DNA of 64,000 bases from Nautilus pompilius (taxonomy: Eukaryota; Mollusca; Cephalopoda; Nautilida; Nautilidae), in assembly GCA_018389105.1 (NCBI GenBank), contig JACATO010000591.1, forward strand, positions 1,226,501-1,290,500, given 5' to 3'. A model generated the notes under the pieces. It saw nothing but the letters and a program-made list of their open reading frames with translations. It ran no database searches and was not told the origin of the DNA. Positions within the stretch are counted from its first letter, which is position 1; each line of letters begins with the position of its first letter. The translations under genes were made by a program, and so were the position numbers. Positions 47,401-58,834 of this stretch are shown piece by piece.

Positions 47401-49912
47401 TACAAACTATATATATTTTGTGTTTGTAGCAGTGATGCTTATGATTCAGTTCTAACTATAGCATCTCTCTGAGCTACGTTTCTTAGTGAAGTGTGTTTCA
47501 GTTTTGTACAGCCATAGCTTAAGGGTTAATCTACTTTTTCCTACTCTACCACTTTGAAGAGTATACATAAAATTTTTTAAAGTTGCATAATAATTAGTAT
47601 TTCTAAATATCTGATAAATAACTGCTTTTGTTATTCACATATATTAATGAAAGAGTGGAAGTGGTATCTAATTAAGATTGCCGTGACTACTAGAGTTAGT
47701 TGCAATAATTTATGCATTTCTATTTAATTTGCAATTGGTTTTTTATTTTGTGGTGAAAAATATTAGTCTGAAACTTATGAAGTTTTATATTTATAATAAA
47801 GTTTGCACATCATAACCCTGAGCTGTCTTCACCATTTTAAACAACTCTCTTCAACATTTTTGTTTTTGTGAAATAGTCTCTTACTACAGTTCCTTTATAA
47901 AATACATTAGAAAAAAAAATATGTTGCTTTACTTTAATTTTCTCCTTTCTTTCTTTTAAATTTGGATTATTTCACATTTGATGAAAAAATACCTAGTTTT
48001 GACAAGGAGTACATTTAAATTTCCTTATTTCTGATTTTTAAACAAATTTTCTGTACATTTTGTGCATGAAATGTATCATTGGGTTCACATTTAAATTGAT
48101 TTTTGTAATTAAACTGTTATTAATGCAAATGTTTGCTATTATGGCATTAATAATAAGTGTAGAATGGGCTGTTTTTAAAACCTAAATGCATAAAATTGTT
48201 TTCCTTGAAGAAAAAAAAATCACTACAAATTTGTTTTGTGCAAAGTTTCACTTACAAAATGAAAACTCAATTACATTAGTTAGATTTGGGAAAATGATTT
48301 TAAACTAGAATCTAGAATGACAGAAAAATATGACAAAACCCTGTTACATTTTTAAAAGTGAGTTGGCAATCTTAACCAGTGTAAAAATTATATTAATTCT
48401 ATAGTGTTTTCTTAATATATTCAATGAAACTGGTTAATAATACAATCCTGATAATTAAGAAAAAAAAAAGATTTAATGTGTACAGGTGTTGTACAGTAAC
48501 TAAAAGCAATTAACAAATGTAATGTATTACCAAATGCTACTTTGTTAGCAAGATGTATATTTCATAATGACTAATTTGATTTTTATTTTATGCATATCTT
48601 TTACATTGGAAAATCAGTCTATATCAGTGTAGTATGTAGTTTAAAAAAATCTATTAATTCTGTAAAATTATTTTATTTAATCCCATCATAAAATTCATGG
48701 AGATTTTCTGTTTTGGCAAAGTCAAATAGGTAAAGTATCATAGATGAGAGACATGAATTATGCATGGCAATAAAAGGCTGCTGATTCTGTTGAAGTATCA
48801 GCTTAAGATACATGTCAGTCAAAATGACTCTGCATGAGCTGCTCATCAGGTATAACTTCTGATTATTGTAAAGTAATGGATTCAATATGATGTTTTCTGG
48901 ATAACAGTGCAAAACTTACTAACTAAATAAGAAAATAACTAATGAACCTAAATTTTGATAATCTTTCTCCGATGCTGACATCTGGGTTTAGTCCTGAGAA
49001 AAACTCTTTGGGTGCAATGAATAAATTTTAGTCGGAGGCATCTTTTTTGTCTCTCTGCCTCTTTCTTCTACTTGAAACTTTCCTAATTCAAACATTGAAA
49101 ATGTGTCAACACCACTGTACTAGTTTCTTTGTAAAATTGACAAATGACTAAATGTTGTTAAAAAAAAAAAAATCCAGATTACATCCAAATCATTTCATCA
49201 TTAAATTAAAAAAAAAAATAGAAAGCAAGCAAACTTTTAACTTTAACAAAAAAAAATTGGGAATCTGAGCAATTTCTGTATAGTGGTTGTTGATTTTGTG
49301 TTAATTTTTTAAAATTAAAAAAAAAATTAACATTTTATTTTTAATTAAAGGAGACAACTCTAGTAGTATTCATGGTGCTGTGGATGTTTATGCTTGTAGT
49401 CTGGAAGATATAAATAAATTGTAGTGGCTTAAATTATACTTTTTTCCCTTCAAAGTTATGGCAGATGCATCATAATTTATGTAAATTACTATAAAAAGTA
49501 AAAGACTCCCAAACTAAACTAAACAAAACAAACAAGATCTTTGGAAATTACTAAATTAATTGACCATCTTATTAAAACATTTTCTACCATAAAACTTTGC
49601 CTTCCTTACAATTGGCTTTGTCACAATTTTGACAGTGGACAAAATAATAATGCTTAATCTATCTATATAGACACCCCCCCCATATTCAGAATACACAAGA
49701 TTGGTTTTTCTCAGCTTATCTGTGGATCCTAATAAGTTTCTACTGACCACTTATTAACCTGTTGTTGTTTTCTTTTGAATTTCACAAATCAAGACTAGGA
49801 AAGACTAAGGCATAAGCTAGGCAAAATGCACACTTTTAAAATACACTTTTAAAATTTATTGATGAAAACACATTAATGCTTATTTTTCAATTATTTTTTT
49901 TATGTCCCAAAA
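44480..49912. other. AT-rich non-coding stretch
   Basis: No gene supported. Homopolymers and short AT tracts throughout (for example the A run at about 47351-47365). A few less AT-rich patches (about 46560-46780, 47640-47720 and 48670-48900) have no recognisable coding or element signature. The 93-codon frame at 45142-45423 is low-complexity and hydrophobic, without a motif. Confidence 0.5.
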
Positions 49913-49914
49913 TA

Positions 49915-51220
49915 TGAGGTCTGTCGAAAAAGTATCCAACTTTTATTTTTTCCTGTGGAAAGTAATGATGTTAGGGAGGCAAAAGTGTGCATAGTGGAGC
50001 CGCATGCCTTCATGCGCATGTGTGGTTTTTGGTGGGTTTTCTGGATGTATCAGTTGCTGTCAGGCAGCTAGCGTGTGAGGTGCTGTACCACTTACTCATC
50101 GCATTTTCATTTCGCCCCCTGATGACGGAACGTGTGGAGCAACGATCTTGCATCAGGTTTTGCCAAAAGCTTGGAGATACCCAAGCGGAAACAATTTGCA
50201 AAATTCAACAGGCTTTTGGTGACAATGCCATGGGTGTTACCCAAATAAAAGAACGGTACAACAGATTCAAAGATGGCCACACATCTGTGGAGAGTGACCA
50301 GCATTCTGGGAGGCCGTCAAAAAAAGTGTGGATCTTGATAATGGAGGATTGTCGTTTGATGGTGCGGGAAATTGGTGACGAGGTTGGGATGAGTAAAGAT
50401 TCTGCACATACAATTTTAAAAGAGCATTTGGGCTTGCGCAGAGTGGCAGCGAAATTTGTGCCCAAGCTGCTTTCTCAGGAACAACAACTTCATCTTGAGG
50501 TTGCACAGGACCTGTTGGATACTGCCAACAGTGATCCTGAGTTCCAGAATACTGTGATAACTGGAGATGATACGTGGATGTACAGGTACGACCTGGAAAC
50601 CAAAGCTTAGTCATCACAGTGGAACCACCCAATGTCACCAAGGTCCAAAAAAACACGTCAGGTCCGAAGCAAAATCAAGGTGATGCTGACTGTTTTCTTC
50701 AACTACCGACGTGTTGTGCATCACGAATACACACCAGAATGACAAACAGTTACAAAGGAGTACTATCAGGAAGTCCTCTGATGTCTTCGTGATGTAGTTT
50801 GGTGCAAGAGAACTGATCTGTGGGCCTCTCAAAACTGGAAGCTGCATCATGACAATGCCCTGGCTCATTTGTCACAGCTGATCCAAGGTTTCTTGGCAAA
50901 GAAAGACATTTCGCTCATTCGTCAGGCTCCCTACTCTCCAGACATGGCTCCTTCTGACTTCTGGTTGTTCCCAAAAATGAAGATGCCACCGAAAGGCTCC
51001 TGCTTTGAGAGCTGAGAGGACATCATGCAGAATGCGACAGCAGAGCTGAGAGCCATTACGGAAGAAGCATTCCAGACGTGCTTTGAACAGTGGAAGGATC
51101 GCTGGGCTAAGTGTGTTGAGGCACAAGGGGCCTACTTCGAAGGTGATTAGCAATTGAACCCCACCAAGTACGTAATTTTTTTCCCCAGCCTAAGGTCGGA
51201 TACTTTTTTGACAGACCTCG
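49915..51220 (+). mobile_element. Full-length mariner transposon, 1306 bp
   Basis: The ends are TGAGGTCTGTCGAAAAAGTA (left) and, on the opposite strand, CGAGGTCTGTCAAAAAAGTA (right). The inverted repeat runs about 28 bp with few mismatches (GAGGTCTGTC, AAAAAGTATCC). TA lies on both sides (49913-49914 and 51221-51222), the mariner target. Length and a single uninterrupted-length transposase gene are those of an intact mariner. It is the best-preserved element in the window and probably among the younger ones. The GAGGTCTGTC ends are shared with widely distributed animal mariners. Confidence 0.93.
50122..51150 (+). pseudogene. Mariner transposase with four in-frame stops
   Basis: Start ATG at 50122 (MTERVEQRSCIRFCQKLGDT), the usual start of the FLJ37770/SETMAR-like mariner group, and stop TAG at 51148: 343 codons counting the final stop, normal mariner length. 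The N-terminal HTH region runs to about residue 110 with the linker motif around VREIGDEVGMS. The DD34D catalytic triad is present: GDDTW, HHDNALAH and, 34 residues later, PSDFW (YSPDMAPSDF). The end is QGAYFEGD. There is no frameshift, but in-frame stops sit at 50608, 50740, 50779 and 51013. Two stops and several substitutions look like CGN-to-TGN changes. The enzyme would have cut and pasted the element at TA sites; this copy is dead. Confidence 0.93.
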
Positions 51221-51632
51221 TAAACTTTCAATCATAATAAATGAGTATTTATAGCATTTCTAGGTTTGAGCTTTTTGGGGCTATAAAAAAAAGAAAGTTT
51301 AATTTCAAGTTTTAGAATATAGTTGCACATATCACAACTTTGCCTTTACGTGTATTCTGATTATTTATTTTGGCTTAAATATGAGAACATTTTTTTTATT
51401 TTTATTTGTTTATACTTTATTAAAACTTGTTGCAAATAAATTTCATTCTATGTTTTTTAGTTGGTCATTTTTAGTTGATGTGGTTGGAAGTGAGTGCAAC
51501 ACGTCTTACAATAAACAAAATAGCTGTTTTTTTTTTTTAATAAGTGAAATATATATTTATAGTGTGCTTTTAACTTGGAATGGTATTAGTGAAATCTATG
51601 CTCTCCATTATCAGCTCATGATTCTGTTCTCT

Positions 51633-51645
51633 GGGGGGGGGGGGG
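51633..51645. repeat. Poly(G) run, 13 bases
   Basis: Uninterrupted G homopolymer between the mariner and pogo elements. Rare in this AT-rich setting; no associated element was identified. Confidence 0.85.
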
Positions 51646-51770
51646 TTATATCAGTAACTTACAGTTGGCTGGTTAAGTACATCACAAGACCTGTTCCTGT
51701 AATTTTTCATCAGAAAATAAAACTAAAAGTGAGGACCTCTGTTTGCTCTCTAAGAATTAATTTGTATTTA

Positions 51771-53384
51771 CTGTATTTTTCGGGTTATAAGTCTATGTAG
51801 AGTATAAGTCGAAAAGGTCAATTTTCCTGTTTACCAAACCTTCATCCACATATAAGTCGATAGTAAGATCATACTGTTGTACAGTAATAACAGTATAACA
51901 TCTTTGTCAGGGTTATAAGACAGCGGTGGTGGATAACATCTAAGCGAAAGATGCGTATGAAACAAAAAGTTGAATCACGTATACAGTGTTACAAATTATG
52001 TAAACCCTTAAGAATAGTTCTTAGAAATTAGCAAGTATAGTGGTATAACCAATTAGACTGTTATTTGAGCGTTTGTGTAGTGATACAAAAACCGTCTTTG
52101 TTTACAAATCATCTTCAGAGTTATGGGCCTTCCAGGTCAACAGAAATCTAGGTTCCAAAAACTTTACCATGCAGATGTTGATACACAAACCACACGGTAG
52201 AGGTGAGAGAAGGGAAATTGTAAAACGCCATATGGCATGAAGAAGCTGTAACAGGTGTTGATGATGACTTAAGGAAAGATGGAATTTTTGTATAGGGTCT
52301 GTCATCCTAGAATGAGTCTAAATGAGGCATATTTTGAATTTCCAACCCCATGACTACTTACCCTCTATACATATGTGCATGAAAATTGGACATAATAACA
52401 TTACATGTATTTGGAGTAAAAACCTAAAAAAATTAATCTTATATTTTGAGTAGTTTTTAAACTGTGATGTTTTTAAAATAGCATATGTTTGACCGATTTT
52501 CCAAACATGTTTGTCTTGAAATCAGTCAGTTATTGTAACTCAACTCTTTACAAATTAAAATTTCTATAGGACAAATTTATGAAGTTAAACATAAAAATTA
52601 ATATTTTCAAGGAAAAGAACACACAAAATCTACAAAAGAAAAAGAGGTTTCTCACCTTTTAATATACTATTTAAAAAAAACCCTTCCGTAATCAAATAAT
52701 AAACGTGGTAGACAACTGTGTAGAGATTCCAAAATAACAGTAGGTGACCCATTCCAGGACATATTGTACAACTGTCTATATTTCAGCGATTTGTTGGGCT
52801 TTCATTCGTAATTGGATTGTATTTAGTCCATGGCATGCAGCATGTTGTGTCTAAACAGTCTTCAAGCTTATCTTTGACATTGGTCCATCTTGCTTTGCAT
52901 CCATAGTTTGCTTTTTTTCCCTTTTCCAGTCCATCGTAATGAATCCTTCGCTTTTTGCCAACTACGAACACATTTCTCACTTACACCATACTGCTGTTCT
53001 GCTGCCATATTTCCACCATTGTTTTCAGCAAAATTCACTACTTCCAGTTTAAAAGCTGTGGTATATGCTTTTTTTTTTTCCTTTATAGCAGGCATTTTCA
53101 AGTAAGAGTTGATATTTATTCTCAACTTTGATGAATTGAAGCTCTCTTAACACAATGATATCTGTGCCCCCACCTAAAGACTAAATAAAAGGCAGGTAAC
53201 TGAATCTGAGTCAGCATGCACCCACACACATGCACATACAACCATAGTTAAATTTCCCAATGATACTTAAGGGTCCCATGTTCCTGGCATCATGATTTCA
53301 TCCATATATAAGTCGGAGTGGAGTACAAGTCGATGGCCAGGCCCTTGCAGAAAAAGGTATCAACTTATACTCTGAAAAATATGG
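51771..53384 (-). mobile_element. pogo-like DNA transposon, 1614 bp, internally degraded
   Basis: The left end starts CTGTATTTTTCGGGTTATAAG and the right end, on the opposite strand, starts CCATATTTTTCAGAGTATAAG. These match well over about 20 bp. TA lies on both sides (51769-51770 and 53385-53386). The words TATAAGTC and ACAAGTCG recur inside both ends (about 51787, 51803, 51850, 53317 and 53335) as subterminal repeats. A pogo-type HTH coding region lies near the right end on the minus strand, but no catalytic domain is readable in the remaining roughly 1 kb, so the core has been deleted or replaced. Confidence 0.82.
52783..53095 (-). pseudogene. N-terminal HTH part of a pogo-like transposase
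   Basis: The start ATG is at 53095-53093 (MPAIKEKKKAYTTAFKLEVV). The first 60 residues form the pogo/psq-type helix-turn-helix: KAYTTAFKLEVVNFAE, then GNMAAEQQYGVSEKCVRSWQ, closely fitting the family's layout (K--F-L-V---A---GN-AA-R-F-V-E--VR-W). A frameshift near 52930 moves the continuation, NYGCKARWTNVKDKLEDCL, into another frame. This matches the linker before the second DNA-binding unit. Coding similarity stops near 52840. No DDE domain follows. The surviving part would bind the element's ends but could not catalyse transposition. Confidence 0.75.
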
Positions 53385-54304
53385 TATAAAGGTCTTTTAA
53401 ATTTGTATTGATTTTTTTTTTCATTTTTCTTAGAAACATTTAATTATATAGTCATAAAATGCAAATGAAGCATTTCCTATATGCATGCTTTGTATGGTGT
53501 AACTAAAAGTTGGACCACTGATTATTCATTTGTGACTCTTTTGATGGTTATGTATAATTTATGAAACTACTGGTCAAGCAGTGATTTCTTTGAAACAAAG
53601 CAGCACTTTGATAATTTAGAACTTCTATAAATTTATCATTGCCTGTAAACTGGAAAAATTCAGTTGTAAGCTCATCATCATAACTGACAGTAGTTTGTTT
53701 ACAAATTTGAAAAGTAAGGATTAATATTTAAAATTGGATAGCATTGGGAAAGCCTATGATAACATCAGTTGATGAAAATTTTTGTATTTGACTTTTATCC
53801 AAACTATTCCACCTTAGTTGTTCACCCTGATGTAACTTAATTCATTAAAAAACAAGCAAAATGTTTTAGACTAAGGATCATCTTAGCAAAAAAAAAATCA
53901 TCATATTGCATTTTGAACAGTATATCTAGATTGCTATTTCAGAATGAGAGTATGAATAACTCCATTTGTCTTATGTGGTAACATATCAAACTTTTTGTAA
54001 GCTACTTAACTCTTTATCTGGTAGTGACTCATCGGTACACTGTAACTTCCATCAGCTCTAGTGACATCTATATTAGTCAAGGAAATTGCTCCACCAGTTA
54101 AGGTTGACAAAGCTATGTCAGCATAGATCTGAACTTTAACCATATTGACACACAAAAAAATGCAAGATTTTCTCTGATAAAACAATCTATGGAGAAATTA
54201 TTTCTTTTAAGAGTAGACTATCTTTTAGGCAAATATTTACTAAGAAAAAACAGTTTGTGTTAGTGTGGCAGCAAGCTGATGCTAACAATATCGTGTGCAT
54301 GAAT

Positions 54305-54329
54305 TCTCTCTCTATATATATAGGGGGGG
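54305..54329. repeat. TC/TA microsatellite with G run
   Basis: TCTCTCTC passes into TATATATATA and then seven Gs. A composite simple repeat; no element was recognised beside it. Confidence 0.8.
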
Positions 54330-56362
54330 ATGCATTAGAATACACATGGTGTTTGAGCGAGAGAGTAGAAAATAGGCAACAGCAAAACCTCCCAGAAACC
54401 CAGCTTTCGTTTAGAATGGTTCTTGCTAAGCAGTAATTGACAATTTTGGTGGCTGCAGGGAAAGAAAAGCTATTTCAAATTTACACATGTTGGTAATATT
54501 CATTAGCCAAGGATAGAAGAGGCAGGAAGACAAAAATTGTGCTACATGGAAATGCAAAGACAAGTTTTTTTGGAGTATGAAGAGTGCAATACTTGGTCAT
54601 CATTGCTTTAGAAGACACCAAATAGAATATATGAGCAACTGAATTATTTTCTTTATCTGTCCGCTCTAGTTAGCCATATGCTTAGCATATAGTTAATTAT
54701 GGAGATTAAACATCAAATTTTATTACTGAAATACAAAGTAAGTAATTCTTAATGTTAATTTTATGGTTTGAAAACTTTGTGCTGAGTGTTTTTTTTCACC
54801 TAAACAAGGGTATTTGTCTCCTAGAATCAATCTACGATCTGCTACTAGGCAAATGTAATGGATCACAAATATTTTGACAGGGCCTCATTTAAATGACTCA
54901 AAATATACAAACATGTTGGTCAGTTGTTCTGTCTGATTATCAAAAGTAAATATGAAAGTTCGTTAGTATTGACTAAAAAAAAGGATTTTAAAACCATCCA
55001 GATATCTTGCTTGCTCACTCACTTAGTGGTTCCCCAACCACATTGCTTCAGAGTGTTATTGTTAGTTTAATGTTTCTAGCAGAGGAGTATAGAAAATACA
55101 GCCATAATTGGTTTTTCCTATCTTTCCAAACTTGGACATATCTTTCTTATTTGTTCAAATATGAGCTGCTAAGAAATAAACATGCAGATAACAATTTTTA
55201 TTGTATTTTTATAACTTTATTTATAAAAAAGTTTTTTTTTTTCAGAATATGCTTCAACAGTACGTTATTCATTATCAAAGCCACCAAACTGACTTATTTT
55301 TTAACCTTGTTTGTTTTGTTTTTTTAATATCTATCACTTTTCTTTTTTTTATATTTGCCTCACTGTGTCCTTTGAAATATGCTCTATGCTCATTGTAATG
55401 AGAGAAATTCATTTTTGGATAAACTGGAACTTAGCTAGCTGAATTTGTTTGGTCTATGTGATCACAGTGTGGGATATTGTTCTGTAGGTTTGTTTAAAAA
55501 CAAGTACCAAAAGAAGCAAGACCCATGAGAACAAAGATGACTGACCAGTTTATTGATTTATTTTGCCTGGTTGCACAAATATCCTTTGACTGTGAAGTAT
55601 CTGCTGCATTTTATGGTAGGATGACGACATCAATTAAAATCATTTATCTACTAGTTGGACAGCAAAAGCCTTTTGAAACATGGACAGTTCATTGTAAACT
55701 ATTGAATTATTGTATCCAGGTGAATAAGTTCATTTATTTACATTGATGATTGCATTCAATTATACTTTTTCTCAATTCTGAATATCATGATAGGTCACTA
55801 TTCTTTCTGGAATAATTAGATGGTAGTATTATGCTTTTGAACTGATAATGTGTAAGAATTTTTTTTTTTTAACTTTTTTGGTAAGGACTAATGCTTAAGT
55901 TGAACTCCAGTTTGAAAACTGCTTATAGAAAATTAGATTTATAAGCTCCAATTTGAAAATGGTTTCAAAAAAAACTTTTAGTTATATATATATAATCCCC
56001 AGTATATCTTTTCATATAGGATGATGCAGCAGGGTTTTTGTTTGTTTATTTATCAGTATCTTTATGTCAATCTTTTAAAATGCAATATTGTTTATTAAAT
56101 GCTCCTGTTGGAAAATAGATCCACATGAAATGTCATTAAGGATTACCTTGACCTGGTGTTTGAGAGCTGGATCCATTTTCTGGTATCCTAAAATAGATAT
56201 TCTACAGTTAGTTAATTTGGGTTTTTAGTCAAATAAGTTTCTAGCAGCTAGTTAGGTCATAGAAAGACTAAACTGCTTCCATAATGGTATAATTTGTAAA
56301 TTCATAAATTTTTGGAAATTAACTTTTTATCATCTTTTTTTAAAAACTTTATTGATAGCATT

Positions 56363-56536
56363 TCTATTTATTGTATTTTTAAAGTATATGACATTTAAAA
56401 TGGTGAATGCATCCTTCCTTTTCTACAGAAAACACAAAACTGAATTGAAAATAGGCTATAGGCTGTATTTATTGTGTGTTTACAGTCTATGGCAGTTAAA
56501 ACGGTGAATGGGTTCTTCCTTTTCAACAGAAAACAT
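56363..56536. repeat. Imperfect tandem duplication, two copies, period about 100 bp
   Basis: Copy 1 (56363-56435) and copy 2 (56463-56536) share the same order of words: a TATTTATTGT stretch, a TATG-CA-TTAAAA core, GGTGAATG, TTCCTT, TTC-ACAGAAAACA. They are separated by about 30 bp of less similar sequence, for a period near 100. It looks like one local duplication event followed by divergence. No coding or transposon signature. Confidence 0.65.
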
Positions 56537-57489
56537 GGCACTTACAAAAAAAAAGATAGGAAAGGCCTGAGCTGTTTTCTTCTTGGGAGCTGCTCTTTAT
56601 ATTTTCAGCTGTAAAACAATTTTATGATGATCCCCTATGGCAGCTGCTTAAAAAAGATGTCATCTCACCAGAAATGATCTAGATCATAAAAAAAAAAATT
56701 ACTTAGATTTTTAAATAAATAAATTGGCACATTTTTATGGTTAAATAGTTTCTTGGAGTTGAAATACACTGGTCTTCACATTTAATTCTTATTGATAATT
56801 TTTCATAAATTCTTCTCAAACACTACATGTTTTAGAGAAACTTACTGTTCTAACTTCATATTAATTCTCAGCATTAGTAAACTATTTTTAATGACTTTTC
56901 ATGATATAATGTTAATTAAGTTTTAGTTGCTTGCTTAAGTTCATCTTAAAATGTGAAAATAAACAAAAATAGAGCTATCTACATTGATACAAAAGTTTGT
57001 AACAAAGGTATATTTACAGCAATAGGAAAAAGTGTAGATATTTAATTCTAGTGGTTGATATATAAAATATAAGCATGTATTAATCATGAACAATTGTAAA
57101 AAATAAGTAAACTTTATTTAAATCAAATGATGACATGGCTTTAGCATTATTTGCAGCAATGTGTGTATGTATAAAAAATATATTTTGAAATAATTATAGA
57201 AATAGAGGTAAACTGTTTTATAAAATACATATACTTGATAGATTTTCATCTCATTAAAAAATTAAAAACTTCATAGTCCATTACTTACATGACAACCAGT
57301 CATAATCAAAATGCACATCTGCAGAAGGACTATACAAGCATAGGCAGTGGTATCATTGTAGTGTGGTGAATACTATATCTCTGTGTACAGAAAGCAAAAT
57401 CTTAGTGAAGGCAGATTTCAGAGGGAGCTGTATGCAAGACTTTCTGAGAAGAATACATGAAACTGATGCTGTTGACAACAGATTGGTCT

Positions 57490-58090
57490 TGGAAAAAAGC
57501 CAAACCTCTGTCAATAGATGATAAGCTAATAGGGATCTTGCAAATAACCTAGCTGCAAGTATGGGTGTTAACATTTCAAGAACAGCAAGATACACATTAA
57601 CTTGAAATGGTTTCATGGGATGTGTAGATACATGAAAATCTTTGTTGAGGAGAAGCAGTTAAACAGCAAGGCTGAACTGAGCAGCAGAAATAAAAGTCTG
57701 GAATGAACAAACCTAGAAGGTACTCTTTACAGATGAGTCCAAGTTTGAACTGTTTGCAGTATTTGGCAATATAGCAGTTTTTTCAAACGCAGACCAAGAA
57801 GCTGTATAACAGACGTTTACAGTGATGCTTTGAGTGGATCAGTGCAAATATGGAGCTGCATACCAGCCAAGGGTATCAGAAATTTGGATAAAGTTGAAGG
57901 TATACCAACTGCTGACAGATACAGGCAGCCAGCATATTCTCCTCTCAGGAATACATCTCATATATGGCTACTGAGAAAGTCAAACAGCAGCCAAATATTT
58001 TAGTTAAATTGTGGAAAGTACTGCAGAATATTTGGAACAACATTCTACAGTAATACATTCATAACCTATATGAGAAAATGAAATCAAAGT
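57490..58090 (+). pseudogene. Tc1-like transposase relic, N-terminal and first catalytic region
   Basis: The plus strand reads in broken frames DLANNLAASMGVNISRTA (about 57535-57590), matching the second helix-turn-helix of Tc1 transposases, then a short gap and KVLFTDESKFELF at about 57720-57755, a near-perfect first catalytic block with Asp and Glu kept. In shifted frames follow RRPRSCITD and QIWSCIPAKG, the usual R-R-P and V-VWGCIS--G blocks. After that the text decays; no DNAP-H or SPDLNPIE block is readable. No terminal repeats were found. The FTDESKF motif in context makes the call solid. Confidence 0.75.
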
Positions 58091-58258
58091 GTCATACTCT
58101 ATGTAAAGCATAACAAAAACTAATGGAATGTACAATGTAGTCATTTTGTTTTTGTACATGTTCTGTAATAATGCATTGTGCATGTATTATACATGCTTCA
58201 TAGTTGTAATTACTCATCATTTGTGCATACATTGCGTTTCTGTAATTATTTCCAATAC

Positions 58259-58291
58259 TGTATGTATGTATGTATGTATATATATATATTA
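58259..58291. repeat. GTAT/TA microsatellite
   Basis: Four GTAT units run into a TA repeat. A simple-sequence tract about 70 bp left of the long-TIR element. Confidence 0.85.
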
Positions 58292-58360
58292 TTTACAGCT
58301 ATTTGGTCTACTCTAAGGCATCTTTTTTACTATAGAAACAGTTTTTTTTTTTTAAATTGC

Positions 58361-58475
58361 AAAAATAAAATCAAGAACAGATTGCACTGGTCAACAATTT
58401 TTGCTGACTTATATCTGAGACTTGTTTCTGACTAATTTGGGGGCACTGAACTCAAATATCACATTGGTTTTTGCT
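58361..58475 (+). repeat. Left terminal inverted repeat of the long-TIR element
   Basis: Strong match to 59665-59751 in reverse complement over 58361-58449, then weaker match to about 58475 (TTTTTGC aligned on both sides). It contains CACTGGTCAACAATTTTTGC at 58385-58404. Confidence 0.8.
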
Positions 58476-58551
58476 CTACAGCATACCACCATTTTCAATC
58501 AATCGCCATAAAAAAGTAACCGATTACAATGATTTCCACAATCCCCTCAAT

Positions 58552-58790
58552 CCTATTCTTATCATTTTATTTAGAATACCATTCAAACAAACAATACCAT
58601 GAATCAATTTTGAGATTAACAAATATATTGGTTAGCTATGACATATCAGGTCAAAATATTGAAATAGAAAAATATAAATCAATGCTAGAATTGAATGAAT
58701 TTTAGTTAAAAATGGGCACAAACTAAACCAGAATATTCTTATCATTTCATTTAGAATACTATATAAACAAAACAATGACAGACATGGGTT
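58552..58790. repeat. Direct repeat pair inside the long-TIR element
   Basis: ATTCTTATCATTTTATTTAG at 58552-58571 recurs as ATTCTTATCATTTCATTTAG at 58734-58753; each is followed by AATAC-AT--AAACAAA and an ACAAT word. The period is about 182 bp. The pair lies 3' of the ORF and could be subterminal binding repeats or a local duplication. Confidence 0.65.
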
Positions 58791-58834
58791 TATTTACATT
58801 AACTGATATCAGTAAATGACACATTCTTCCTTCA

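Larger units (their letters stand above)
53387..57489. other. AT-rich non-coding stretch
   Basis: No gene supported. Includes a CT/AT microsatellite ending in a G run (54305-54329) and a local tandem duplication at 56363-56536. A less AT-rich block at about 55500-55690 has an open 73-codon frame but no recognisable protein motif. Confidence 0.5.

Noticed and set aside
52102-52305. Minus-strand frame of 67 codons inside the pogo element
   Set aside because: Does not align with the expected position or motifs of a DDE domain.
55000-55050. Stretch with CCCCAACCACATTGC resembling part of tRNA-derived SINEs
   Set aside because: Only one short word matches; no second promoter box, tail or flanking duplication.
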